Notes under the pieces: generated by a model
Seen by the model: only the letters and a program-made list of their open reading frames with translations
Told to the model about the DNA's origin: nothing
The model's database searches: none
DNA from: JAZKFT01 sp965246935
GTDB lineage: Bacteria; Bacteroidota; Bacteroidia; Chitinophagales; Chitinophagaceae
DNA: 64,000 bases
Reading direction: 5' to 3'
Assembly: GCA_965246935.1 (NCBI GenBank)
Contig: CBDFGC010000026.1
Location: 1-64,000, forward strand
Program-made: the position numbers and the translations under genes
In this document: piece by piece, positions 28,372 through 36,598 of the stretch
Layout of the letters: every line of letters starts with the position of its first letter
Numbering within the stretch: position 1 is the stretch's first letter

Positions 28372-28631
28372 AAAGAATTATGGAGACTGGAAAATATTAT
28401 TTCTTAGCGAACCACATCAACGCACGTGTTTTGTGCTTACATAAACAAATGTATAATGTTTACCCAAAATGTCCTGGCGGGTAGCCAAAACATTACAATA
28501 TACAGCGCAGCTCATTTTTATTTGGCACATATAGTTATTACCTGCTTATAATTAGTTGCGTAATAATATACCTGCACTATTTTACGAACAGTTCAACCAA
28601 TTGGTTACTGTATATGTCAATCTCATATAAA

Positions 28632-29654
28632 TCATTTTAGCACTTCCTCAATTCTTTTAAACCCTTTCGCTGCAGGTAATCCTTCCCATAAAATCTGGTA
28701 AATGGTAGTTACAATCGGAAGGCTTGCATTAACATCCCCGTTAATGAAATGAATGCCACGGCTGGCTGGATACCCTTCTGCCACCATGTTCATCTCTAAT
28801 TGGGCTACTTTTACCGAATAACCTTTTCCGATCATATTACCCAGTGTACGATTCCGGCTAAAAAGGGAATAACAGGTTACCAGCAAATCGCCCAAATAAA
28901 CGCTGCTGGCATAATTGATGGTGTCGGTATCCGGCGCCTGTTTATAGATCATAACCTTTCGCAAGAAACCAACCATTTCATCAGCAGCATTGGCAATATA
29001 AACACTTAAAAAATTATCTCCGTAGTCCAGGCCATGGGCAATACCTGCACCTAATGCATAAATATTTTTTAGCACAGCCGCATATTGGGTACCCCATATA
29101 TCATGGTTTACCACTGTATTCAGGCATTCGCTTTTAAAATAGGAAGCCAGGGTTGCGGCCATTGCTGTATCCTCACCGGAAAAAGTGAGGTACGAAAGTT
29201 TTTCAGCAGCCACTTCTTCTGCATGGCAAGGCCCCATAATGGTAAAATAATCCAATTGCGGTAAGTGAAAAAATTCTTCCAGAAATTCGTTTAGCAACTG
29301 ATGTTTATGATTCGGTAAAATGCCCTTGATAGCAGAAATGATTTTTTTTTCCCCGAAAATATCGTTTGGTAATTCGAACAAAGCCGGTTGCAGATAAGCA
29401 GATGGTACACACACCAGTAATACATCAGAATGGCTAATGACTTCAGAAATGGAAGTGTACATATGCAGCAGGCTTACATTGAAATAAGCTGCTGATAAAT
29501 AATGCGGATTGTGCCTGCGCTTTTGAATGGTTTGAATGGTATCGCCATTGCGTATCCACCAGTTGATCGTATGGCCATTGTCGGTTAATAATTTGGCCAA
29601 CGCAGTAGCCCAGCTACCGCTACCTAATATACCAAAGCGTAAAGATTTTTGCAA
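28632..29654 (-). CDS. gpsA: NAD(P)H-dependent glycerol-3-phosphate dehydrogenase
   Basis: 340 residues, the usual length. The Rossmann motif is at the N-terminus (FGILGSGSWATALAKLL), followed by IISAIKGILPN, the IMGPCHAEEVA loop and the catalytic-Lys region KNIYALGAGIAHGLDYGDN. The enzyme reduces dihydroxyacetone phosphate to sn-glycerol 3-phosphate in the cytoplasm, the first step of phospholipid synthesis. It stands alone between the unknown lipoprotein and the efflux adaptor, on the same strand as both; the 173-base gap to the adaptor is filled by a word-repeat pair, so it probably has its own promoter. Confidence 0.95.
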   Translation of the reverse strand: MQKSLRFGILGSGSWATALAKLLTDNGHTINWWIRNGDTIQTIQKRRHNPHYLSAAYFNVSLLHMYTSISEVISHSDVLLVCVPSAYLQPALFELPNDIFGEKKIISAIKGILPNHKHQLLNEFLEEFFHLPQLDYFTIMGPCHAEEVAAEKLSYLTFSGEDTAMAATLASYFKSECLNTVVNHDIWGTQYAAVLKNIYALGAGIAHGLDYGDNFLSVYIANAADEMVGFLRKVMIYKQAPDTDTINYASSVYLGDLLVTCYSLFSRNRTLGNMIGKGYSVKVAQLEMNMVAEGYPASRGIHFINGDVNASLPIVTTIYQILWEGLPAAKGFKRIEEVLK

Positions 29655-29665
29655 AAGAAAGAATT

Positions 29666-29830
29666 AAATACCAATTGGCAATGGGCAACTGGCAATAGTA
29701 AAAAAACGCAATTAATGAAACAGTAGTAGATGGAGCAATTAGTTTGGCTTGGCCTCAACATAGCAATGAGTAACACTTTTCGTTCTCCGAATTTGCCCAT
29801 TGGTTATTGTCCATTGCCTATTTGCATTTA
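29666..29830. repeat. Inverted 'word' repeat between gpsA and the efflux adaptor
   Basis: Both arms are built from variants of CCAATTGGC and CAATGGGCAA. CAATGGGCAA (29679-29688) faces TTGCCCATTG (29793-29802), with more degenerate copies beside each. The core between the arms is about 90 bases and unremarkable. It has the same design as the other word repeats here with different words. Confidence 0.6.
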
Positions 29831-31210
29831 TTTGCTTTCAAACACTTTATCCTTAGGAACTACCTTTACTTTCGTTCCGTTTTTCAGTACTTTATAAATG
29901 GTGTTATAAGGTTCACTTATTACCTGTTCTGCGCCTGTTAAACCGCTGATAATTTCTATATATTTCGTATCCTGTATACCGGTTGTTACCGGCCTCTTTT
30001 TCACCGTACCATCTGCCTGCAACACAAACACAACAATGTCACGCTGGTCTTCATCCTCAACTACCGGGGCAGCTTCTTCATCTTCAGCTTTTTTGTTTTT
30101 GTCCTTTTCTTTATCCTTGTCTTTGGCCGTTTTATTTTCCTCATTCCTGTCCCGGATGGTTACGGCATTAATGGGTACACTCAGCGTACCGGCATTTATT
30201 TTGGTTTGAATATCAGCACTGGCTGTCATGCCGGGCCGAAAAGGAAAGTTGCGTTTACCATTGCCAGCCATCAGGTCTTTGTACGAATCAACCAGAATAC
30301 GTATATATACTTTATAATTCGTTACATCGTTGGCGGAGTTGGCAACGTTGGCGGTTACCGCTCCATTCTGGCTACTCGCAATCTGGTACACCAATCCTTT
30401 AAATTTTCTACCAATATAAGCATCTACCGTTACAATAGCACTGTCGCCAATTTTTACTTTTGGTATATCGTTCTCCGGAACATCCACCCGTATTTCAATA
30501 CTTTTAAAATCGGCTATCCGCATCATTTCAGTGCCTGCCATTTGTGCCGTGCCTACTACCCTCTCACCTTTTTTTACATTTAATAAACTTACCACACCAT
30601 CCATCGGCGCTACAATAGTAGCACGGCTTACATCTTTACTTGCCCGCTGCAAATTGGCCTGTGCACTTTGCACACCTGCCTGCGTAGCGTTGATGCTTTT
30701 TTGTGCTGCATTATAATTAGATATGGCTGTGTTGTAACCAACCTGTGCCTGTTCAAACTCCGACTGGCTGATTACTTTATCAGTTAGTAATTGCTTTTGC
30801 CGGTTCATGGTTACCTGTGCCTGATCCAGTGTGGATTTAAGGCCTGAAAGCTGGGCCTGCGTATTGGCTACCTGGTATTGCTGCTGACTTACCTGTGCTA
30901 CCGCCTGTTGCTGCTGTATGGCATAAATATCGGCATAAATACGGGCTACGATCTGGCCCTTTTTTACACTATCGCCTTCCTGCACCGTCAGGTCAGTGAT
31001 TTCGCCGCTGATGTCGGGGCTCACTTTTACTTCTATCTCCGGGTATATTTTACCGCTGGCAGTTACGGTTTCAATAATTGTACGCTTCGCAGCTTTTTCT
31101 ACCGCTACCTTTTCGCCTTCTTCCTTGCCAATTACATCCGTTGCTTTCAGTACAATAAATACTACAGCTAATAGGATTGCTATTATCAGAAACCACTTCC
31201 ATTTTTTCAT
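29828..31210 (-). CDS. RND-type efflux periplasmic adaptor (HlyD/MacA-like)
   Basis: 460 residues. One N-terminal membrane anchor (about 5-25) precedes a barrel-sandwich lipoyl half (VKVSPDISGEITDLTVQEGDSVKKGQIVARI), a long coiled-coil hairpin (about 95-195, Gln-rich), the second lipoyl half (IVAPMDGVVSLLNVKKGERV), a beta-barrel domain and a membrane-proximal domain (TGIQDTKYIEIISGLTGAEQVI). Such adaptors link an inner-membrane pump to an outer-membrane channel. Unusual is a Lys/Asp/Glu-rich insert (about 350-390, KDKDKEKDKNKKAEDEEAAP). No pump or channel gene is adjacent, so the partner must be elsewhere. Confidence 0.9.
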   Translation of the reverse strand: MKKWKWFLIIAILLAVVFIVLKATDVIGKEEGEKVAVEKAAKRTIIETVTASGKIYPEIEVKVSPDISGEITDLTVQEGDSVKKGQIVARIYADIYAIQQQQAVAQVSQQQYQVANTQAQLSGLKSTLDQAQVTMNRQKQLLTDKVISQSEFEQAQVGYNTAISNYNAAQKSINATQAGVQSAQANLQRASKDVSRATIVAPMDGVVSLLNVKKGERVVGTAQMAGTEMMRIADFKSIEIRVDVPENDIPKVKIGDSAIVTVDAYIGRKFKGLVYQIASSQNGAVTANVANSANDVTNYKVYIRILVDSYKDLMAGNGKRNFPFRPGMTASADIQTKINAGTLSVPINAVTIRDRNEENKTAKDKDKEKDKNKKAEDEEAAPVVEDEDQRDIVVFVLQADGTVKKRPVTTGIQDTKYIEIISGLTGAEQVISEPYNTIYKVLKNGTKVKVVPKDKVFESK

Positions 31211-31634
31211 ATTATTTCATTTAAATACAGACCAGGGACAACAGACCACAGATTGGTGAAGTTCAAAGATTGATTATTATTCCATAGTTAGGTGTGGCAG
31301 TAGCGGTCTGACCTGTTCGCCACAGCAGAACCGGATTTGAACGCCGGGAATAGCTTAATAGTAGTGCAATTTTTCAACGGTGCCCTCACCCCCAGCCCCT
31401 CTCCACAAGTGTAGAGGGGTGCCTCTATGTAACTCTCATTACAGAATTTATCGGCGAACTCAAAATCAGGGTGCTCAATAGCTATTCTAACTTGAACGGT
31501 GCCAACGCCAATGCTGTTTAATGCTTGCACAATTGCATGGACCATAAAAGTTATCTCAAATAATGCTACCCGTGACGAGTAATGAACAAAATAAGAGCTA
31601 CACAAATCTTAAATCAAAACTCCTAAATCAAAAA
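31211..31634. repeat. Gene-free gap holding a family-1 GC palindrome (31385-31430)
   Basis: The stretch has no credible gene. At 31385-31430 lies a copy of the dispersed palindrome CTCACCCCCAGCCCCTCTCC... with the matching arm GTAGAGGGG. Other copies are at 44257, 47539, 47673 and 47871. Around 31230-31255 there is also a short run of GACCA/GACAACAGACC words like the word repeats elsewhere. Confidence 0.7.
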
Positions 31635-33041
31635 TTAATTCAGTACGCTTTCCTCTTTTTCTATTGCAATAGCTGTTTGATTTTTAATAGCCGCAAATCC
31701 GCCTGCGATATTACGTACATTATGAATGCCTTGCCGCTTTAGCAGGCTAATAGCGATCAGGCTCCGGTAACCGCCGGCACAATGTACATACGCATTCATA
31801 TTATCTTCAATGATGGCCATAGTGGCCGGGTCCGTAAAATCGCTCAATGGAAGGTTAACGGCATCTTTTACATGCCCGTCACCATACTCAGCTTCTTTAC
31901 GCACATCTACAATTACCAGTTTTTCATCATACGGTATATCCATTGCCAGTTCATCCGGTTCTACATCGATCACTACATCTGTTTTTTCGCCAGCCTTTAC
32001 CCAGCTTTCAAAGCCGCCCTGCAAATGGCCTTCAATTTTTGAAAACCCAACCCTTGCCAGGCGGGTAATTGTCTCCCGTTCCTGCCCTGGTTCGGTTACG
32101 AGTAATAAAGGGTGGTCAAAAGGCAATAGGCCACCTGCCCATTCTGCAAAGCGGCCCTCTAATCCTATAAATATTGCTCCCGGAATAAAACCATTTGAAA
32201 ATTGGGTAGCAGGGCGGGTATCTAAAATAATGACACCATCCTGCTGCGCCGTAGCTTTGAAGTCTGGTACGTTAAGTGCCGTCATCCCCTGTTGTACAAT
32301 ACCCGCCAGTTCCGGGTAGCCTTCCTGGTTTATTTTTGCGTTAATCGCAAAATACTTCGGTGCTGCTTCCAGCCCTTCCGTCAGTGTTTTCACAAAATCT
32401 TCTTTCGATTGCGGCTGTAATGCGTAGTTGGTTTGTTTCTGAATACCAATTGTACTTTGTGTTTCGGGCCCCAGATTTTTGCCGCAACTGCTGCCCGGAC
32501 CATGTGCCGGATACACAATCACGTCGTCTGCTAAAGGCATAATGTGCTTTTGAAGCGAATCGTACATCATCGCAGCCAAGTCCTCGCTATCCAGGTTACC
32601 ACTGCTTAAATCGGGACGGCCTACGTCACCTATGAACAGAGTATCCCCTGTAAAGACGGCATAGTCTTTCTGTTGTGTATCTTTTAACAAATAGCAGGTG
32701 CTCTCCAAGGTATGCCCCGGCGTATGCAACACCTCTAATGTACTATCTCCTAATGTAAATTGTTCGCCATCGGTTGCCACCGTTACCGGAAAACGGGTAA
32801 TGGTACCCGGCCCGAATATAATGGGTGCACCGGTGGCTTTAGCCAGTTCTAAATGGCCGCTTACGAAATCTGCATGAAAATGGGTTTCGAAAATGTAACG
32901 GATGGTAGCTTTTCTTTCTGTTGCCAGTTTGATATATACATCTACATCCCGCAAAGGATCAATGATGGCCGCTTCGCCCCCACTCTCAATATAATAGGCG
33001 GCCTCGCTAAGACAATTGGTATATAGTTGCTGAATAAACAT
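31635..33041 (-). CDS. ETHE1-like persulfide dioxygenase fused to two rhodanese domains
   Basis: 468 residues, no signal peptide. The metallo-beta-lactamase domain (1-240) has THFHADFVSGH, HTPGHTLES, FTGDTLFIGDVGRPDL and VYPAHGPGSSCG, the ETHE1-type metal ligands for one iron. Two rhodanese domains follow. The first (about 255-350) has LLLVTEPGQERET at its active loop and no Cys, so it is inactive. The second (about 365-460) has VHCAGGYRS with the catalytic Cys. Such enzymes oxidise glutathione or related persulfides to sulfite and detoxify sulfide. An ArsR-type regulator lies 115 bases upstream on the same strand and probably controls it. Confidence 0.9.
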   Translation of the reverse strand: MFIQQLYTNCLSEAAYYIESGGEAAIIDPLRDVDVYIKLATERKATIRYIFETHFHADFVSGHLELAKATGAPIIFGPGTITRFPVTVATDGEQFTLGDSTLEVLHTPGHTLESTCYLLKDTQQKDYAVFTGDTLFIGDVGRPDLSSGNLDSEDLAAMMYDSLQKHIMPLADDVIVYPAHGPGSSCGKNLGPETQSTIGIQKQTNYALQPQSKEDFVKTLTEGLEAAPKYFAINAKINQEGYPELAGIVQQGMTALNVPDFKATAQQDGVIILDTRPATQFSNGFIPGAIFIGLEGRFAEWAGGLLPFDHPLLLVTEPGQERETITRLARVGFSKIEGHLQGGFESWVKAGEKTDVVIDVEPDELAMDIPYDEKLVIVDVRKEAEYGDGHVKDAVNLPLSDFTDPATMAIIEDNMNAYVHCAGGYRSLIAISLLKRQGIHNVRNIAGGFAAIKNQTAIAIEKEESVLN

Positions 33042-33088
33042 ACTACTTTGTATTTATCAGCAAAAATATGCAGTTAGGTACGTAATAC

Positions 33089-33125
33089 ATCAGCCCCGCC
33101 TCCATTGGATGGTGACGGGGCTGAT
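33089..33125 (-). terminator. Stem-loop between the ArsR regulator and the persulfide dioxygenase
   Basis: ATCAGCCCCG (33089-33098) pairs with CGGGGCTGAT (33116-33125), with an inner CCAT/ATGG stem. No T-run follows on the minus strand, so it is either a weak terminator of the regulator message or a processing/attenuation hairpin before the enzyme gene. Confidence 0.45.
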
Positions 33126-33156
33126 ATATACAAACGTGAAAATACCGGTAAATCGT

Positions 33157-33504
33157 TTATTGGCCAGCCGCTAATTTTTTAGCAAGCTTTTGGATATCGC
33201 TGATGCGATTCTCATTTACACTGTAATAAATGAACTTTCCTTCTCTTTCAGATTTTACAATGCCAGCTCTGCGCATAATGGCCAGGTGCTGCGAAGCTAC
33301 AGATTGCTCTAAACGCAACTTAACATAAATAGAAGTAACCGGGGATTTGGGTTTTTCGGATAACATTTTTAAAATGTTCAACCGAAGTTTGTGATTGAGC
33401 GCCCGAATGACAAGATCTGCTTTTTTTAATTCCAGAAGATCTAATGAAATTGCTTCCTTGTCACCTGCGTTTTTAAGCGTAAAAGCTCCACTTCCTGTTT
33501 TCAT
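33157..33504 (-). CDS. ArsR/SmtB-family winged-helix regulator without cysteines
   Basis: 115 residues. The winged helix-turn-helix is clear (LNHKLRLNILKMLSE, SIYVKLRLEQSVASQHLAIMRRAGIVKSEREGKFIYYSVN). Regulators beside persulfide dioxygenases are often SqrR/BigR types that sense persulfide with two cysteines, but this protein has no cysteine at all, nor an obvious metal site of the CxC or His-rich kind. The signal is therefore unknown. It sits 115 bases upstream of the dioxygenase gene, with a hairpin between, and likely represses it and itself. It could also act as an unliganded Rv-type repressor of growth-state genes. Confidence 0.85.
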   Translation of the reverse strand: MKTGSGAFTLKNAGDKEAISLDLLELKKADLVIRALNHKLRLNILKMLSEKPKSPVTSIYVKLRLEQSVASQHLAIMRRAGIVKSEREGKFIYYSVNENRISDIQKLAKKLAAGQ

Positions 33505-33628
33505 ACTTTTTTTGATTTGCTTTTGTTGTTATTGAAATAATGGATAAGTAAGATTTTTGCTTTATGTACAAGTATCATACCTAAAGCAAGCGGACAAAAC
33601 TAAAGAGATTTATTATATTTAATAGTTA

Positions 33629-34321
33629 TTATTTTTTAACAAAGTTGAATGAGTAAAAAGGCTTTAGGTAAAATGGCTCACAATAGGCGGTATTTTCAAA
33701 TGTACTATTTAAGAAATGTTTGTTAGCAATAGCTGCTACGTGCTTCATAGAATGTATGGATTCCGGTAAGATGAACTGATCGCCGAATAAATACGATCTC
33801 ATTTTTTTAGTACAATTACCGGAGAATGCAATTATATATCTTTCTGATTCATTTACAAAAATATTATTATCAATGATAATTGCCTGCGGTATCCGATAAA
33901 CTTCTGCACTATCTGTGTATAACCCTGTATACACTTCCATCCTTCGGGCATCCATCATCGGGGCATGCAGCACAGGTTTTACAAACTTCATATGACTGGT
34001 ACTTTCAATAGAAGCTAATGCCATCGCCTGTAATGTATTCACTGCAACCAAAGGTTTATTCAATACATAACATATCCCCTTTGCGGCTGTCAATCCTACC
34101 CGCAGCCCCGTATAAGATCCTGGTCCAATCGTTACCCCAACTGCATCTATTTGATGAAAAGAGATACCGGCAGCCTTGACAACAGCATCAATGGCGGGGT
34201 GCAAAAAGGAAGCATGTTCTTTTTGATTACCATTCTCCTGAACAGCAATTAATTCTTCATGATGGGAAACAGCCACTGCACCATATTCAGTAGCCGTATC
34301 AATTAGTAGTAACCAGGCCAT
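33629..34321 (-). CDS. tsaB: tRNA threonylcarbamoyladenosine biosynthesis protein TsaB
   Basis: 230 residues, the usual length. The ASKHA-fold start LLLIDTATEYGAVAVS and the family motif VTIGPGSYTGLRVGLTAAKGICYVL are present, followed by NTLQAMA and a PVLHAPMMDARRMEVYTGLY segment. TsaB is the scaffold that partners TsaD and TsaE to make t6A37 on ANN-reading tRNAs; it has lost the metal site of TsaD and none is seen here. It lies upstream of the ArsR gene and downstream of the hydroxyacyl-CoA dehydrogenase-like gene, all on the minus strand, with 52 bases separating it from the latter. Confidence 0.93.
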   Translation of the reverse strand: MAWLLLIDTATEYGAVAVSHHEELIAVQENGNQKEHASFLHPAIDAVVKAAGISFHQIDAVGVTIGPGSYTGLRVGLTAAKGICYVLNKPLVAVNTLQAMALASIESTSHMKFVKPVLHAPMMDARRMEVYTGLYTDSAEVYRIPQAIIIDNNIFVNESERYIIAFSGNCTKKMRSYLFGDQFILPESIHSMKHVAAIANKHFLNSTFENTAYCEPFYLKPFYSFNFVKK

Positions 34322-34372
34322 TACATGTCGTTTTATTGGTATTAGCTATCACTTATCTATCTGTTCAGCAGC

Positions 34373-34978
34373 CTATTCAAATTTTACTTCAGCAGGCTGG
34401 TAAAAAGATTGCTGTATAGCTAACCTGGCCAATAAAGTGTCAATATTATCTATTCCTATCTTACTTGCCCATTCAAAAGGGCCGTACGGATAATTGGTTC
34501 CAAGCTTCATAGCCAGGTCAATTTCCTGTTTTGTGCTGATACCTGCGTGCAACGCATGCCGGGCCTCATTAATAATATTACATACTATACGTGGTGCAAT
34601 TAATCCGGGTTTGTCCTGTACTACGCAAAATTTCCAAATAAGTTCATTCATTAAGGTGTTTATCCATGTAACATCTGTGCTATCTGTTATAGCCACATCC
34701 CATAACGTCCTTTCTATAAAAGTATCCCAGGCACAAAAACGTCCTACCCGGCCTTTTGCCTGCAGGTCTTTCAGCGTATTTACCGGCGAATGAATTAAAA
34801 AAGGTTTATTTGTCAATGGTATCTCTGTGCCACAGAAAGTACAGTCAATAAGTGCATCTCCATTTTCATTCAATAACGCAGTTGTACCCGCAACCCAACT
34901 GATTTTGGCAGATGCAGGAATTCCCTTTGCCATCAGTTGGGCTTGTTGCCGGCTGGTTGCAGCAATGCTAATCATCAT
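34373..34978 (-). CDS. 3-hydroxyacyl-CoA dehydrogenase C-terminal-domain protein (stand-alone)
   Basis: The start at 34978 (MMISIAATSRQQ) gives 201 residues; an upstream ATG at 35095 adds 39 Cys-rich residues with no family look. The C-terminal two-thirds match the 3HCDH helical domain: FCVVQDKPGLIAPRIVCNIINEARHAL and KLGTNYPYGPFEWASKIG. The N-terminal Rossmann NAD-binding domain of full enzymes is not recognisable; instead there is a shortened alpha/beta region. Without a dinucleotide motif it probably is not a complete dehydrogenase. This small form seems to be a conserved Bacteroidota protein. It lies 52 bases before tsaB, perhaps in one operon. Confidence 0.75.
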   Translation of the reverse strand: MMISIAATSRQQAQLMAKGIPASAKISWVAGTTALLNENGDALIDCTFCGTEIPLTNKPFLIHSPVNTLKDLQAKGRVGRFCAWDTFIERTLWDVAITDSTDVTWINTLMNELIWKFCVVQDKPGLIAPRIVCNIINEARHALHAGISTKQEIDLAMKLGTNYPYGPFEWASKIGIDNIDTLLARLAIQQSFYQPAEVKFE

Positions 34979-35095
34979 GTGTAAACAATAGTAGTTTTTT
35001 ATTGTCCAGAAAATAACGAGGTTTTTACACGTAGTAATGGAACAAAGGTTATGAAATGATTGCCGGTTTATTCGTAATATAACATCACTGTGCAA

Positions 35096-35475
35096 AAATG
35101 GTTATCAATTCACTGCTACCATTTATAAATTAACCTAAATTAACCTGTTTTCTATTTTAACAAATGATAGAAAAATGGTGAAAAATTCAGATCAGTTATA
35201 GTTTTCAAATGTAGGCACTACCGGCCCCGGTGGATGCGTTGTGATATACCTGTGATGTTTTTATTTCCTACATTCAATAGGTAACAGGTTATCTACCTGC
35301 TGTATATACCGGGGCAAATAGCGTACGGGTGTGCTTATGCGCTATATTGTTACATACAAAACAGTTGCCATATGCAATATACCTGCAGATTGCGAATCCG
35401 GTTAAATAAAACCACCTCCGTTTTACTGAATCAACTATTTTCGATGTCCTGTTTAATCCTTACTTAAATTTCCGA
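35096..35475. other. Gene-free gap before ridA
   Basis: Roughly 380 AT-rich bases between divergent genes. I see no coding frame, no RNA gene and no strong hairpin. Promoters of both flanking genes must lie here; TATTTTCG near 35433 is a weak -7-like match without a convincing -33 partner. Confidence 0.5.
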
Positions 35476-35856
35476 ATGGAAAAACAAATAATAGAGGCCG
35501 GCAATGCACCGGCTCCCATTGGCCCCTATAATCAGGCAGTATTAGTAAATAACATGCTGTTTATCAGCGGGCAAATAGCATTGGTACCAGGCACCGGTAA
35601 CCTGAACAATGCGAGCATTGAAGATGAAACACACCAGGTAATGAACAATTTAAAAGCCATCCTCTATAAAGCGGAAATGGACTTTTCGCAGGTAGTAAAA
35701 ACGACTATTTTTTTGACGGATATGTCGCTTTTCGGTCCGGTGAATGAGATTTATGCAAAATATTTTAAGGGTGATTTTCCGGCCCGGGAAACGGTAGCTG
35801 TAAAGGGATTGCCCCGCAATGTAAATGTCGAAATCTCAATGATTGCTGCGAGGTAA
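35476..35856 (+). CDS. RidA-type enamine/imine deaminase
   Basis: 126 residues, the standard length. The family signature is complete: GNAPAPIGPYNQAVLVNNMLFISGQIAL, QVMNNLKAILYKAEMDFSQVVKTTIFLTDM and FPARETVAVKGLPRNVNVEISMIA. The substrate-carboxylate Arg (Arg104 in PAR) is present, unlike in the Rid protein at 14272. RidA hydrolyses reactive 2-aminoacrylate and related imines released by PLP enzymes such as threonine dehydratase, protecting other PLP enzymes. It is a single plus-strand gene. The convergent gene at 35874 starts only 17 bases past its stop. Confidence 0.93.
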   Translation: MEKQIIEAGNAPAPIGPYNQAVLVNNMLFISGQIALVPGTGNLNNASIEDETHQVMNNLKAILYKAEMDFSQVVKTTIFLTDMSLFGPVNEIYAKYFKGDFPARETVAVKGLPRNVNVEISMIAAR

Positions 35857-35873
35857 TATGTATGGCAACCATT

Positions 35874-36365
35874 TTATTCAGCAATATATTGTAAAACTGC
35901 TTCCTCCATAGGCTGCTCGCCCTTGGGTACCAGTACGGTAATCTGGTTTCGTAACTGGTCGCCCTTTCTGAATATATAGCCGGCCGGCATGTCCCGCAAC
36001 CGGGTTACATCCTTTCCATTGTTATCTTTTTCAGTAACCTTTACCCTTACCCACCAATCCTTTGCATTTAGTTTTGCATCTCTGCTGGTAAAGCGTTTGC
36101 CACTGGCATTGCGCACGTAAAAAGTAGCGATCAGGTTGTCGGAACCTGAACTGTAAGAAGAACCATCGTTTTTGTAATAAATATACTTGCCGCAGTCACT
36201 TTTATTAATGGCATATACTTCCAGCACATAGCGGCTGTATGCTGAATCGCCGGCTTTTTTAGCGCTTTCTTTATTAATCCGGAACCCTAATTCAATCCCG
36301 TTTACGGTCTGTGGCTCATTCTCCTTCAGGCTTTGCGTTTGTTGTGCAAAAGCAGCTGTTATCAT
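35874..36365 (-). CDS. Secreted protein of unknown function, signal peptide split by a frameshift
   Basis: 163 residues are open from the ATG at 36365, which begins inside a signal peptide (MITAAFAQQTQ). A better start lies at 36400 in another frame (MKNFLLFIGFYL). Adding one T to the five-T run on the minus strand (36370-36374) joins them into MKNFLLFIGFLFMITAAFAQ, a normal signal peptide. The mature part has NGIELGFRINKESAKKAGDS, YIYYKNDGSSYSSGSDNLIATFYVRN and a C-terminal VLQYIAE; it is beta-rich and I do not recognise a family. Either the run is mis-sequenced or the gene has just lost its export signal. Convergent with ridA. Confidence 0.6.
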   Translation of the reverse strand: MITAAFAQQTQSLKENEPQTVNGIELGFRINKESAKKAGDSAYSRYVLEVYAINKSDCGKYIYYKNDGSSYSSGSDNLIATFYVRNASGKRFTSRDAKLNAKDWWVRVKVTEKDNNGKDVTRLRDMPAGYIFRKGDQLRNQITVLVPKGEQPMEEAVLQYIAE

Positions 36366-36598
36366 AAATAAAAACCAATGAATAAAAGAAAATTTTTCAT
36401 GGGATGATGATCATTTTAGATATATAAAGCCGGCTGTTTAAGCTACCCGTAGGTATAGAAAAATCCAAAAGCAGCTTATGGAGAAATACCGGTTTTGGGT
36501 TGCAAAATAATTATACAGACCAATATAAATAAAGGCTTCCCTATTATATTCGTTATGCAATGATGGCGTGGTAAGATTGTTGTACGCTATTTTACTGT

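Noticed and set aside
31288..31605. 105-codon minus-strand frame in the adaptor/dioxygenase gap
   Set aside because: It runs through a dispersed palindrome and has no protein-like composition or start signal.
35874..36365. Reading the short ATG at 36365 as the true start of a cytoplasmic protein
   Set aside because: The segment is the second half of a signal peptide; the fitting first half is present in another frame.
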